From Ruegeria sp. Ofav3-42 (GTDB taxonomy: Bacteria; Pseudomonadota; Alphaproteobacteria; Rhodobacterales; Rhodobacteraceae): a stretch of 64,000 nt of DNA. The stretch is from NCBI RefSeq assembly GCF_022347725.1, contig NZ_JAKRGB010000001.1:372001-436000 (forward strand), read 5' to 3'. Below, piece after piece: positions 8,539-17,559 of this stretch (position 1 is the first letter of the stretch; every line of letters begins with the position of its first letter). A model generated the notes under the pieces. It did no database searches. It worked only from the letters and a program-made list of their open reading frames with translations, and was not told the DNA's origin. The position numbers and the translations under genes were made by a program.

Positions 8539-9555
8539 ATGACAAACGCGCTCAATAAACTTCTGGAATCAAAAGATGCTTTGCTGGCCGACGGCGCCAC
8601 GGGCACGAATCTGTTCAACATGGGTTTGCAATCTGGCGACGCTCCTGAGCTTTGGAACGTCGATGCCCCGGACAAGATCCGGGCGCTTTACCAAGGTTCA
8701 GTTGACGCAGGCAGCGACCTGTTTCTGACAAACACCTTTGGTGGGACATCGGCGCGCCTGAAACTGCATGACGCTCAAAATCGTGTTGGAGAACTGAACC
8801 GGATCGGGGCTGAACTCGGCCGCGAAGTGGCCGACAAGGCAGGACGCACCGTGGTTGTTGCAGGTTCCGTTGGCCCAACGGGCGAGATCATGGAGCCGGT
8901 TGGCAGCCTGTCCCATGCCGGTGCTGTCGAAATGTTCCATGAGCAAGCCGAAGCACTCAAGGATGGTGGCGTAGACGTTCTGTGGGTAGAAACGATCAGC
9001 GCACCCGAGGAATTCAAGGCAGCGGCTGAGGCCTTTGCACTGGCCGGTATGCCCTGGTGTGGCACCATGAGCTTTGACACCGCCGGACGCACCATGATGG
9101 GGGTTACCTCAGCGGACCTGGCGCAACTGGTCGAAACCCTGCCCAACCCGCCCATTGCCTTTGGTGCGAACTGCGGAACCGGCGCTTCGGACATTCTGCG
9201 CACGGTGTTGGGCTTTGCGGCGCAGGGAACGGAACGTCCGGTGATTTCGAAGGGCAATGCCGGGATTCCAAAATACGTGGATGGCCACATCCACTATGAC
9301 GGCACGCCCGAACTGATGGGCCAGTATGCGGCCATGGCGCGGGATGCCGGTGCCACAATCATCGGCGGCTGTTGCGGCACCATGCCGGATCACCTGCGCA
9401 AAATGCGCGAGGCATTGGACACGACCAGCCGCGGGACACGGCCGACATTGGATCAGATCACAGATGCTCTGGGTCCGTTCTCGTCCGCCTCGGATGGCAC
9501 CGAAGATGACGCGGCAGTGCCTGAGCGGCGCGCACGACGCCGCCGCCGCGCTTAA
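8539..9555 (+). CDS. bmt: Betaine--homocysteine S-methyltransferase
   Basis: Zinc-dependent methyltransferase (338 residues) moving a methyl group from glycine betaine to homocysteine to give methionine and dimethylglycine. The homocysteine S-methyltransferase barrel starts at LLADGATGTNLF (residues 15-26). The zinc ligands are C212 in GANCGTG and C278/C279 in GGCCGT. The arginine-rich tail (ERRARRRRRA) is a C-terminal oddity seen in roseobacter homologues. The next gene is convergent only five bases away, and the intrinsic terminator of this gene lies inside that neighbour. A dimethylsulfoniopropionate or other methyl-donor preference cannot be excluded from sequence. Confidence 0.88.
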   Translation: MTNALNKLLESKDALLADGATGTNLFNMGLQSGDAPELWNVDAPDKIRALYQGSVDAGSDLFLTNTFGGTSARLKLHDAQNRVGELNRIGAELGREVADKAGRTVVVAGSVGPTGEIMEPVGSLSHAGAVEMFHEQAEALKDGGVDVLWVETISAPEEFKAAAEAFALAGMPWCGTMSFDTAGRTMMGVTSADLAQLVETLPNPPIAFGANCGTGASDILRTVLGFAAQGTERPVISKGNAGIPKYVDGHIHYDGTPELMGQYAAMARDAGATIIGGCCGTMPDHLRKMREALDTTSRGTRPTLDQITDALGPFSSASDGTEDDAAVPERRARRRRRA

Positions 9556-9560
9556 ATCTC

Positions 9561-10337
9561 TCAGCGCCCCTCGAATTTCGCGGGGCGTTTTTCCATGAAG
9601 GCCACCACACCTTCGGCAAAGTCGCGTGACCGACCGCAATCGCCCTGCAGATGCGCCTCGATCGCTAGTTGTTGCGGTAACGTATTGTCGTAAGTCCCTC
9701 GGATCGCTTGCTTAATAGCGCCGAAAGCGGTTGTTGGGCCATTGGCCAGATAATCAGCCCTCTTACGCCAGTGTGCGTCGAACTCATCGTCCGCAACGGC
9801 TTCCCAGATCATACCCCATTCGTCGGCTTGCCGGGCGCTGATCTTTTCGGCAAACAACGCCGCGCCCATTGCTTTGGCAAAACCCATCTGTCGCGGCAAA
9901 AACCAAGTTCCGCCAGCGTCAGGCAGCAGGCCAATGCGTGAGAATGCCTGCAGGAAATACGCACTTTCGGTGGCGATCACCACATCCGCGCTGAGCGCGA
10001 TATTCGCCCCTGCCCCAGCAGCCGGTCCGTTTACGGCGGCGATGGTTGGAACCGGGCAATTATAGATCGCTTCAAGCATCGGATCGTATTCGTCGCGCAG
10101 GGTCCGTTCCAGATCGATCTTGCCGGTGCTGGAAGAATCCCCCAGATCCTGTCCCGAGCAAAACGCATTTCCTGCTCCGGTCAAAACGATTGCACGGACA
10201 TGGCGGGCCGCGTGCGTCATCGCATGAGTGACCTCGGCGCGCATTTGTGCCGTCAATGCGTTCATCTTGTCGGGCCGGTTCAGAGTTACCACTGCCAAAT
10301 TGTCAGTGGTATCCAGCATTATAGCCTCATAGTCCAT
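9561..10337 (-). CDS. paaG: Enoyl-CoA hydratase/isomerase, PaaG-like
   Basis: Crotonase-fold enzyme of 258 residues. The oxyanion-hole segments are AFCSGQDLGD (about 58-67) and NGPAAGAGANIALSADVV (about 103-120). The LLPDAGGTWFLPR segment resembles PaaG, the 1,2-epoxyphenylacetyl-CoA isomerase of phenylacetate breakdown. The C-terminal KRPAKFEGR is typical of crotonases. GAGAGGA precedes the ATG. No other paa gene is nearby, so the phenylacetate role is inference and a general 2,3-dehydratase is possible. A CCCCATG-loop-CATGGGG hairpin lies just upstream (10348-10368). Confidence 0.75.
   Translation of the reverse strand: MDYEAIMLDTTDNLAVVTLNRPDKMNALTAQMRAEVTHAMTHAARHVRAIVLTGAGNAFCSGQDLGDSSSTGKIDLERTLRDEYDPMLEAIYNCPVPTIAAVNGPAAGAGANIALSADVVIATESAYFLQAFSRIGLLPDAGGTWFLPRQMGFAKAMGAALFAEKISARQADEWGMIWEAVADDEFDAHWRKRADYLANGPTTAFGAIKQAIRGTYDNTLPQQLAIEAHLQGDCGRSRDFAEGVVAFMEKRPAKFEGR
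9565..9592 (+). terminator. bmt terminator embedded in the convergent hydratase gene
   Basis: CGCCCC (9565-9570) pairs with GGGGCG (9582-9587), followed by five T. It lies inside the last codons of the opposite-strand gene, which encode its family-typical KRPAKFEGR end. Confidence 0.75.
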
Positions 10338-10411
10338 GCAGTCCTCTCCCCATGCTCACGACATGGGGAACCCTGACTCAATTAAAGGCGAAGGGAAAGA
10401 CGGACGGTAGG

Positions 10412-10867
10412 TCAGTCGTCAAGAATCTGGCGCAGACGCTCTTTTTCGTCCTCGCTCAGTCCGTCTTTGGCTTCTTTTCCAACGGCCTGAGACCGTTTGC
10501 GCAAGAAGTTCCAGCCCATTGCTGCGGCGATCAGCAGCATGATCGGACCAGCCAGCCATAGCATCAGATTTGAACCTGTAGTGGTGGGTTTCAAAAGCAC
10601 GTACTCGCCATAGCGGTCCACGATATAGGCAATGGCCTCTTGATCTGTATCACCGGCGACCAAACGCTCACGCAGCAGCAAACGTAGGTCGCGGGCAAGT
10701 TCGGCGTTGCTTTCGTCGATACTCTCGTTCCGGCAGACGAGACAGCGCAGCCCCGTGCTCAAATCGCGCGCGCGCTGTTCCAGAACCGGATCATCCAGAA
10801 CTTCATCCGGTTGCACCGCAAACAGCGGCGATGCGATCAATGCGAATATCAGGATCAGACGCTTCAT
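10412..10867 (-). CDS. ccmH: Cytochrome c maturation protein CcmH
   Basis: Membrane-anchored periplasmic thiol-disulfide protein (151 residues) that keeps apocytochrome c haem-binding cysteines reduced and hands the apoprotein to CcmF. It has a signal peptide (residues 1-18), the LRCLVCRN active site with C42 and C45, a helical bundle, and a membrane helix near 101-119 followed by a charged tail. Its ATG overlaps the ccmF stop by four bases, so the genes are translationally coupled. Confidence 0.94.
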   Translation of the reverse strand: MKRLILIFALIASPLFAVQPDEVLDDPVLEQRARDLSTGLRCLVCRNESIDESNAELARDLRLLLRERLVAGDTDQEAIAYIVDRYGEYVLLKPTTTGSNLMLWLAGPIMLLIAAAMGWNFLRKRSQAVGKEAKDGLSEDEKERLRQILDD

Positions 10868-12828
10868 TCCGCCGGTACTCCGCCAGTCGGCGCCTTGCGT
10901 GCGCCTGCCGCGACCCGGAACCTGCGGTCAGACAAGCTCAGGAACCCTCCCAGAGCCATTAAGATACACCCGCCCCAGATCCAGTTTGCAAGCGGCTTGA
11001 TGTAGGTCCGCATGACCCAACCGCCGTCAGCCTGCTGGTCACCAATCACGACGTAGAGATCACCGAAAAAGCGATAGTCGATCGCGGCCTCTGTCGTGGG
11101 CATCCGGGCAACCGGGTAGTTGCGTTTCTCTGGATGCAGCGTTTTCATCGGGCGACCGTTCTTTTCGACCCGCACATCGGCCATCGTCGAGAAATAGTTC
11201 GGTCCCTCAACTTCGCGGACGCCTTCCAGCGTCAGTGTAAACTCACCCACGTCGAATGGCTGCCCTTTTTGCGCAACCCGAATGTCTTCGACTTCCCACG
11301 CAGTCAGGCCGGCGATCGCAAAGATGGTTACGCCAAGGCCGGTATGAGCAACGGCCTTGCCCCAATCAGCTCCGGGCAGACGGAACAAGCGCTGCAAGTT
11401 GCCCTTGCGGCCCGTCCTGCTCCACAAATCCACCGCGGCGCCAAAGGTGATCCATGCCCCAAGGAACAGGCCAACCGGACCCAACGCGCTGCGGCCCGTC
11501 TGCATAACCCAGACCAACAGGGCCAAAGCAACAGCCAGAGCGAACACATAGCGCAGTGAATACGCCGTCTTACCCAGCTTACCCCGTTTCCACGGCAGCA
11601 TGGACCCGACCGGCAACACGATACCCAGCGCCACCATAAAGGGCGTGAAGGCTGCGTTGAAAAATGGTGCACCGACCGAGAGTTTTCGGTCGAACGCCAT
11701 TTCAGCCACCATCGGCCAAAGTGTGCCGAAGAACACGACAAAACAACTGACGGCCAGCAGGATGTTGTTCAGCACCAACGCACTTTCGCGACTGACCATG
11801 CTGAACACGCCTTTCGCCTCCATCGCTTGCGCACGGGCCGCAAACAAGGTCAGCGCGCCTCCAATGAAGATCACCAGAATGAACAGGATGAATACGCCGC
11901 GCTCCGGGTCATTGGCAAAGGCGTGAACCGAAGTCAGCAGCCCTGAACGGACGATGAAGGTTCCGATCAGCGAAAAGCCAAATGCGATGATCGCCAGAAG
12001 GATTGTCCAGCTTTTCAATGCTTCGCGCTTCTCGACCACAATGGCAGAATGCAGCAAAGCAGCGGCCAGAAGCCATGGCATGAACGAGGCGTTCTCGACC
12101 GGATCCCAGAACCAGAAGCCACCCCAACCAAGCTCGTAATAAGCCCACCACGATCCCAGAGCGATACCGATGGTCAGAAAGACCCACGCCGCCAGTGTCC
12201 AAGGACGCACCCATCGACCCCAAGCCGCATCAACGCGCCCTTCGATCAGGGCTGCCACGGCGAAACTGAAGGCCATGCTAAGGCCCACATAACCCAGATA
12301 CAGGAACGGTGGGTGGAAGGCCAAACCCGGGTCCTGCAGCAGAGGGTTGAGGTCACGCCCATCGAACGGCGCCACGATAAGCCGGTCAAACGGGTTCGAC
12401 GTGAACAGGATGAACGCGAAGAAGGCTACCGCAATCGCCGACTGAACGGCCAGCACGCGGGCTTTTAGGGTCGGCGGCAGGCCCCCACCAAAGAACGCAG
12501 CCATCGCGCCGAACAATGACACGATCAGGACCCACAACAGCATCGAGCCTTCGTGATTCCCCCATGTTCCGCTGATCTTGTAGAGCATTGGTTTTGCTGA
12601 ATGGCTGTTCTCAACAACTATCCGTAGAGAAAAGTCCGACGTAATGAAGGCCCAGACCAGTGCGCCAAATGAGAACGAGACCAAGAGGAACTGAACGATT
12701 GCGGCAGGCTCCGCAAACGTCATCCACCCGGTCCATCGTTTAGCTGCGCCGATCAAAGGCACGATTGACTGCACAATGGCGACAAGAAAGGCGAGGATCA
12801 GGGCAAAGTGGCCAAGTTCTGTAATCAT
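10864..12828 (-). CDS. ccmF: Cytochrome c haem lyase subunit CcmF
   Basis: Large polytopic membrane protein (654 residues) that attaches haem delivered by CcmE to apocytochrome c. It shows the tryptophan-rich WWD region (WAYYELGWGGFWFWDPVENAS), haem-ligating histidines in the membrane helices, and a periplasmic C-terminal domain before the last helix. Length is normal for the family. It starts directly with MITELGHFALILAFL. It lies upstream of ccmH (four-base overlap) and downstream of the lysis cassette; ccmE lies on the far side of that cassette. Confidence 0.96.
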   Translation of the reverse strand: MITELGHFALILAFLVAIVQSIVPLIGAAKRWTGWMTFAEPAAIVQFLLVSFSFGALVWAFITSDFSLRIVVENSHSAKPMLYKISGTWGNHEGSMLLWVLIVSLFGAMAAFFGGGLPPTLKARVLAVQSAIAVAFFAFILFTSNPFDRLIVAPFDGRDLNPLLQDPGLAFHPPFLYLGYVGLSMAFSFAVAALIEGRVDAAWGRWVRPWTLAAWVFLTIGIALGSWWAYYELGWGGFWFWDPVENASFMPWLLAAALLHSAIVVEKREALKSWTILLAIIAFGFSLIGTFIVRSGLLTSVHAFANDPERGVFILFILVIFIGGALTLFAARAQAMEAKGVFSMVSRESALVLNNILLAVSCFVVFFGTLWPMVAEMAFDRKLSVGAPFFNAAFTPFMVALGIVLPVGSMLPWKRGKLGKTAYSLRYVFALAVALALLVWVMQTGRSALGPVGLFLGAWITFGAAVDLWSRTGRKGNLQRLFRLPGADWGKAVAHTGLGVTIFAIAGLTAWEVEDIRVAQKGQPFDVGEFTLTLEGVREVEGPNYFSTMADVRVEKNGRPMKTLHPEKRNYPVARMPTTEAAIDYRFFGDLYVVIGDQQADGGWVMRTYIKPLANWIWGGCILMALGGFLSLSDRRFRVAAGARKAPTGGVPAE

Positions 12829-12903
12829 GGCCCCGGATATAATCCTGTTGCCGGGTAAGCACCAATCACTTTCGCCCCTAATCGGCGAGCATAGTGTCGC
12901 GGG

Positions 12904-13482
12904 TCAGCCTGATCTTCTGCGCCGCCAATCCTCCAGCGCCGGATTCGCGTCAGGCTGCGTGGCGTCTTCGGCCAATTCCACGTCCAAACCTGGGCTGGCA
13001 GAGCCGAATGGTTTAGCCCGCATCGCCTCCAATGCCTGCAAATTTCTGAGAACTTGCGGGGTACGGGCCATCGTTGACGAAATTTCCCTCTGCAATTCCT
13101 GTACTTTGGCTTGATGCCGGGCGCCGAAATAGAAAGACACGATCACGCCCAGCAGCCACCACAATGGCTCTGGCACCAAAGCGATTCCCTGCATCCGGGC
13201 CGAAAACCAAATCGGATCCACCATTGCCGCAACAAAAAGCCCAAGCGTTCCAAGCGCCATTGCAGGCCGGGGCAGACGATTGAGACCGTCGATAAACCGG
13301 TCGAACGCGCTTTTTGCCGCTCCCTGAAATTCGGCCCCGAATTGGCTGACCGCCTGCTGGCGCACCATCAGATTCCGCTCGGCCCCATTTTCGGAATTTT
13401 CTCGAAACATTTCAGCGGTTTCACGGATGACATTCCTGTCACCACCAAACAAGAACGCCAGCACACCCGAGATCAATCCCAC
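12904..13482 (-). CDS. GTA-type 3-TM holin
   Basis: A 192-residue protein resembling the three-membrane-segment holin used by Rhodobacter gene transfer agents (GTA_holin_3TM family). There is an N-terminal hydrophobic segment (GLISGVLAFLFGG), two helices around residues 75-95 (ALGTLGLFVAAMVDPIWF) and 103-120 (PLWWLLGVIVSFYFGARH), and a hydrophilic C-terminus. Its start overlaps the end of the endolysin gene by ten bases. In Rhodobacter capsulatus the GTA holin and endolysin genes lie apart from the main GTA cluster, as here. Function is inferred from family and pairing; no capsid genes are nearby. Confidence 0.78.
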   Translation of the reverse strand: MGLISGVLAFLFGGDRNVIRETAEMFRENSENGAERNLMVRQQAVSQFGAEFQGAAKSAFDRFIDGLNRLPRPAMALGTLGLFVAAMVDPIWFSARMQGIALVPEPLWWLLGVIVSFYFGARHQAKVQELQREISSTMARTPQVLRNLQALEAMRAKPFGSASPGLDVELAEDATQPDANPALEDWRRRRSG

Positions 13483-14084
13483 CCCGAAACCCTCCTTTTG
13501 AACTCCGCTTCGCTGAGATGATAGGACGGCGACACGAATTCCTCGGCCCGCCGTATCCAGCCACCTTTCCCGCCTGCCCTACTGCGCGCATACTTCCGGG
13601 AAGACGGCCTGCGATCCGCGAGGCGAAAATAGTAATTGCGCCGCGCGATCCCATAGGCGTCCCGAAACGTAACCGGGTCCGGCCTCGCAGCGCGTTCACA
13701 CGCTTGAGCCGTCTGAGGGCCGACCACCCCATCAACAGCCACGTCGCAACCCATTTCCCGTAAAAGCAGCTGCAGAATACGGACGGCCTGAGCACCGGCA
13801 TTGACATACATGTCGAAAACCGACGGCTGGATCGTCGAGGGCAGCAATCCCAGGCGCGGAAGCTCAAAGTAGTGGCGCACAAAGATATCGACTGCCTGGG
13901 TTTTGCTTAGATGTCGCACGTCCGTCTGATCAATTGAACCGTCACTTGACAGATCCAAACCCAGTCGCCGCATCGTGTGAACGGTCACGCCGTACTTGGT
14001 CGCGCCGCCCGGATCGTCCGGGTCATCAACAAACCCGCCTTCGCGCCCCACGATTTCAGTCGCAATTTGCCGAACCGTTTGCAT
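13473..14084 (-). CDS. GTA-type endolysin, glycoside hydrolase family 108
   Basis: A 203-residue peptidoglycan hydrolase with an N-terminal GH108 lysozyme domain. The catalytic Glu is in REGGFVDDPDDPGG (about residue 15), followed by ATKYGVT. A C-terminal peptidoglycan-binding domain (VDGVVGPQTAQACER onward) follows. There is no signal peptide, so export through the adjacent holin is expected. GGAGGG precedes the ATG and the ccmE terminator lies upstream, so the endolysin-holin pair probably has its own promoter between 14085 and 14143. That stretch holds the dyad AAATT-CCT-AATTT (14121-14133). A role in GTA release is inferred. Confidence 0.82.
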   Translation of the reverse strand: MQTVRQIATEIVGREGGFVDDPDDPGGATKYGVTVHTMRRLGLDLSSDGSIDQTDVRHLSKTQAVDIFVRHYFELPRLGLLPSTIQPSVFDMYVNAGAQAVRILQLLLREMGCDVAVDGVVGPQTAQACERAARPDPVTFRDAYGIARRNYYFRLADRRPSSRKYARSRAGGKGGWIRRAEEFVSPSYHLSEAEFKRRVSGWD

Positions 14085-14143
14085 CGCACCCTCCGCATGT
14101 GGTGTGCAAAGGCTCAGGCAAAATTCCTAATTTCGGGGAATCG

Positions 14144-14179
14144 AAAAGGGCGCTACATGCCTTTTGCACGCAACGCCCT
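14144..14179 (-). terminator. Strong terminator after ccmE
   Basis: A 14-base-pair stem including G-U pairs (arms 14147-14160 and 14166-14179, five-base loop) followed by TTTT on the minus strand, 27 bases after the ccmE stop. It insulates the lysis cassette from ccmE transcription. Confidence 0.82.
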
Positions 14180-14205
14180 GTTTCGATGTCGGATTTATTA
14201 CTAGC

Positions 14206-14652
14206 TCAGCCTTCGTCGGCCTCTTGGTAAACGCCTTGCTCTTTCAGGGCGTCCACCACCTCTTTCGGCATATAGGTTTCATCGTGTTTCGCAAGAATTT
14301 CAGTGGCTTCAAAGACACCATTCACGTAAGAACCGGTGCCGACCATGCCCTGACTTTCTGAGAACAGGTCCGGCAATACACCGGTAAATGCGACAGGCAC
14401 GCTTTCACCGCCATCGGTTACAACAAAATGCACAGTTTCACCTTGACCCCGAATGATCGAGCCCTCTTCGACAAGCCCGCCAATTCGGAACACCTCGGTC
14501 GGTTTGGGCGGCTCAGCGATCACCTGGCTGGGCGAGCGGAAAAAGTTGATGCCATCCCGCATCGCGTACCCAATCAACGTCGTGGACAACGCCAGAGCGA
14601 CCGCTGCCAGCACAATGACCTGAATTCGACGACGTTTCTTGAGCGTTTTCAT
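14206..14652 (-). CDS. ccmE: Cytochrome c maturation haem chaperone CcmE
   Basis: Periplasmic haem chaperone anchored by one N-terminal helix (residues 11-29, after KKRRRIQ). It binds haem covalently through H123 in AKHDETYMP, with Y127 in the conserved H-x-x-x-Y arrangement, and passes it to CcmF. An OB-fold barrel spans residues 45-115. Length (148) is normal. It starts eight bases after argC stops, suggesting co-transcription, and ends at a strong terminator. Confidence 0.95.
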   Translation of the reverse strand: MKTLKKRRRIQVIVLAAVALALSTTLIGYAMRDGINFFRSPSQVIAEPPKPTEVFRIGGLVEEGSIIRGQGETVHFVVTDGGESVPVAFTGVLPDLFSESQGMVGTGSYVNGVFEATEILAKHDETYMPKEVVDALKEQGVYQEADEG

Positions 14653-14659
14653 ACCGTCC

Positions 14660-15688
14660 TCACGGGAATAGAGGGGCCATCATCAGCCCCTGGGTTTCAT
14701 CTTCACCTAACATCAGGTTGGCGTTCTGCAAGGCTTGCCCGCTGCTACCTTTTGTCAGGTTATCCAGCGCGCCGATCACGATGGCGCGACCTTCGATCCG
14801 GTCGCCTACGACGCCAATATGACAGAAGTTCGACCCCCGCACATGATGGGTCGAGGGCGCTTCGCCGAACGGCAGCATCTGGATAAAAGGTTCGTTTTCA
14901 TAGGCCTTGGCCAACGTTTCATACACGCTTGCCGGATCGCCCTTGACGTAAGTTGTCGCGAGGATACCCCGATTGGCGGGGATCAGGTGCGGCGTGAATT
15001 GCACGTGAACGGTCCGCCCGGCCAGTGCCGAAAATTCCTGATCGAATTCTCCCAGATGCCTATGGGTTCCGCCGATCGCATAGGCGTTGTAACCCTCGCT
15101 GAGTTCCGCGTGTAGCAGGTTTTCCTTTAGTGACCGCCCTGCTCCGGATACTGCGCATTTCAGGTCCAACACGATGTCGTCCAGGTCAATGACACCAGCC
15201 GAAATCAATGGGCGCAGCACGTACTGCCCAGTCGCCGCGTTGCAGCCCGTTCCGGCGACAAGCCGGGCAGTCCGGATTTCGTCACGGTAGAACTCGGTCA
15301 GGCCATAGACGGCCTCTTCCTGCTGCTCCAGTGCGGCATGCGGGTTGCCGTACCATTTCTCGTATTCTTCCGGGTCGCGCAGACGAAAGTCAGCAGATAG
15401 ATCAATGATCTTCAGCGTCTTGGGAAGGTCCCGAATGACCTCCTGACTGGTCTTGTGCGGCAGGGCACAAAAACACAGATCGATCTGCGAGAAATCGATC
15501 TCGGAGATTTTGCACAGGTCCGGCAGGTCCATATGGCGCAGATGCGGAAAGACCTGTGCCATGGATTGGCCTGCTTTACGCTCGGCCGACAGCGCGACAA
15601 TGTCCATGTTCGGGTGCTCGGCGATCAGCCGCACCAGTTCGGCGCCGGTGTAACCGGATGCGCCCAGAATTGCGATTTTGTGGGTCAT
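14660..15688 (-). CDS. argC: N-acetyl-gamma-glutamyl-phosphate reductase
   Basis: NADPH-dependent enzyme of 342 residues for the third step of arginine synthesis. The dinucleotide fold begins at [18 protein letters not shown] (4-21), catalytic C149 lies in [11 protein letters not shown], and the substrate/His region is [10 protein letters not shown]. Full length, starting MTHKIAIL. It is immediately upstream of ccmE on the same strand. No other arg genes are in the window. Confidence 0.95.
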   Translation of the reverse strand: MTHKIAILGASGYTGAELVRLIAEHPNMDIVALSAERKAGQSMAQVFPHLRHMDLPDLCKISEIDFSQIDLCFCALPHKTSQEVIRDLPKTLKIIDLSADFRLRDPEEYEKWYGNPHAALEQQEEAVYGLTEFYRDEIRTARLVAGTGCNAATGQYVLRPLISAGVIDLDDIVLDLKCAVSGAGRSLKENLLHAELSEGYNAYAIGGTHRHLGEFDQEFSALAGRTVHVQFTPHLIPANRGILATTYVKGDPASVYETLAKAYENEPFIQMLPFGEAPSTHHVRGSNFCHIGVVGDRIEGRAIVIGALDNLTKGSSGQALQNANLMLGEDETQGLMMAPLFP

Positions 15689-15782
15689 GTCAGACCTCTT
15701 GCTTCAGTGTGTCACAGAGTACGACCGCCGATGTGACGGTCGTTGATTTACGGAATCAGATAGGCACGGTCCTTGACCTAAG

Positions 15783-16592
15783 TCAGGCCGCTTCGAACGA
15801 GATTTGTCGTCGGAGAAACTGGGTCGCGCGGTCGCTGACGAAATCCGGCTTTCCTGTGGTCAGAAAGCCCCCTAGCCCGTTGCCCTGCATATTCGGGTGC
15901 CGCTGCAGGTAATCGGCAAGACTTTCGGCCACCAGATCGCCCTGGCTGAACACCTGAACATCCGGGCCAAGCGCCTTTTGGAAGGTTTCGGCCATCAGCG
16001 GGTAATGCGTACAGCCAAGAATGGCCGCCTGCGGTTCCGGCATCTTGCGTTTCAGCGCGTCCACATGGGAACGCACCAACGCCTCGGCCAGAATCATGTC
16101 ACCATCTTCGATGGCATCAACCACACCACCGCAGGCCTGCGCTTCAACATCCACGCCAATAGCCCGGAATGCGAGTTCACGCTGGAACGCCCTGCTGGAA
16201 ACCGTCGCCGGCGTGGCGAAAAGGGCCACGTGCTTGACCGCAACCTCGCGCGGCGGGCTGTTGTCGCCCCATTGCCGTTCGGTCAGCGCCTCGATCAATG
16301 GCACGAATACACCGAGAACACGCTTGCCTTCAGGCACACCTTCTTCCTGCATACGCCGCAGAGCGGCCGCGCTGGCCGTGTTGCAGGCCAGAATCACCAG
16401 ATCACAGCCCCGGTTCCAAAGGTCGTTCACTGCCTTACGCGTCAGGTCATAGATGTTCTCGGCGTCCCGCACCCCGTAAGGCGCGTGTGCGCTGTCCGCA
16501 AAGTACAGAAAATCCACGTCCGGCAGACGTTTCTGCGCGGCGTTCAGGACGGTCAGACCGCCCAATCCAGAATCAAAGATGCCTACTGCCAT
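15783..16592 (-). CDS. murI: Glutamate racemase
   Basis: Cofactor-independent racemase (269 residues) making D-glutamate for peptidoglycan. It has the N-terminal [13 protein letters not shown] motif (D7, S8), catalytic C70 in ILACNTASA and catalytic C194 in LGCTHYPL. It lies eight bases after the acyltransferase gene stop, on the same strand. A dyad, ACGACCG-loop-CGGTCGT at 15721-15743, lies downstream and may act as an end structure. Confidence 0.94.
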   Translation of the reverse strand: MAVGIFDSGLGGLTVLNAAQKRLPDVDFLYFADSAHAPYGVRDAENIYDLTRKAVNDLWNRGCDLVILACNTASAAALRRMQEEGVPEGKRVLGVFVPLIEALTERQWGDNSPPREVAVKHVALFATPATVSSRAFQRELAFRAIGVDVEAQACGGVVDAIEDGDMILAEALVRSHVDALKRKMPEPQAAILGCTHYPLMAETFQKALGPDVQVFSQGDLVAESLADYLQRHPNMQGNGLGGFLTTGKPDFVSDRATQFLRRQISFEAA

Positions 16593-16600
16593 TTGCCCCT

Positions 16601-17479
16601 TCAGGCGCGATGCCGTTCCTCAAATTCATAGCCGTAGTCATAGGACTTCAACGGCTTTGGGGACAGCTCATACGTGGCTTTGCGCAGGAAATCCATCATC
16701 TTGCGCGTATCCTTGCCCAACGGGTCCAATACGTCGCGCCCGATCGGTTCGCCGATCACGACTTTCACCGGCGTATCGACCCGCTTTTTGAACTCTTTGA
16801 TCAAAAGCCCCATGCGCAAAGTGTTGTGCATATGGCTGGCGATCTGGAACAGGCGCGACGTGTGGCCATCAAAGAAGACGGGCACGACCGTGGCATCCGA
16901 CTTGGCCACCATACGAGCTGTGAAACCGCGCCAACCCGGGTCCATCGGATGCGAAAACGGCTTCAGCCCAGTGCTGACTGTGCCACCCGGGAAAATCCCG
17001 ATGGCACCGCCCTCATCCAGATAGTTCAGCGCCGTCTTGCGCGTCTCTAGGTTCAGCTTCATCGCTTCCTTCGTCTCGTCAAACGAGATCGGCAGGATGA
17101 TGCGGTTGATGTCCTCGGCCTTGCGAAACACCCGGTGCGCCAGAATACGAAAATCGCAGCGCGTTTCCGACAGCATGTGACCCATCATCAACCCGTCCAG
17201 AATTCCGTACGGGTGGTTCGCGATCAGAATCAGAGGGCCGGTTCGCGGGATGTTCGACAGCGACCCGCTAACGACATCCAGTGACAAACCATAGCGATCC
17301 ACCATAACCGACCAGAAATCGCGGCCGTTAGCGACCTCTTTCTCGTACCCGTCCGCGCGCTTGATCAGGCGCATCCGACCCGTTGTGTTCTCCATCAGCT
17401 TTATGACCATGCGTCCGCTCTTGGTTTCGGCGGAATGAGCATAAGAGATGTCACGAGCGACATGGCGGCGCGAGGGCAT
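16601..17479 (-). CDS. Lysophospholipid/ornithine-lipid-type acyltransferase
   Basis: PlsC-domain acyltransferase of 292 residues. The catalytic motif is [10 protein letters not shown], in which His and Asp are five residues apart as in OlsA/OlsF-type enzymes, rather than the H-x4-D of classical PlsC. The acceptor motif is FPGGTVST and further blocks are [12 protein letters not shown] and VVIGEPI. No signal peptide is evident. It precedes murI on the same strand and is likely peripheral at the inner membrane. The exact lipid substrate cannot be read from the sequence. Confidence 0.78.
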   Translation of the reverse strand: MPSRRHVARDISYAHSAETKSGRMVIKLMENTTGRMRLIKRADGYEKEVANGRDFWSVMVDRYGLSLDVVSGSLSNIPRTGPLILIANHPYGILDGLMMGHMLSETRCDFRILAHRVFRKAEDINRIILPISFDETKEAMKLNLETRKTALNYLDEGGAIGIFPGGTVSTGLKPFSHPMDPGWRGFTARMVAKSDATVVPVFFDGHTSRLFQIASHMHNTLRMGLLIKEFKKRVDTPVKVVIGEPIGRDVLDPLGKDTRKMMDFLRKATYELSPKPLKSYDYGYEFEERHRA

Positions 17480-17559
17480 TGAAGACTCCGGCTGTTGGCT
17501 ACTGCTAGATAAGTGTACGTAACAATTTTGCCTAGTTATCGTGACAGCGTTGTGACGAA

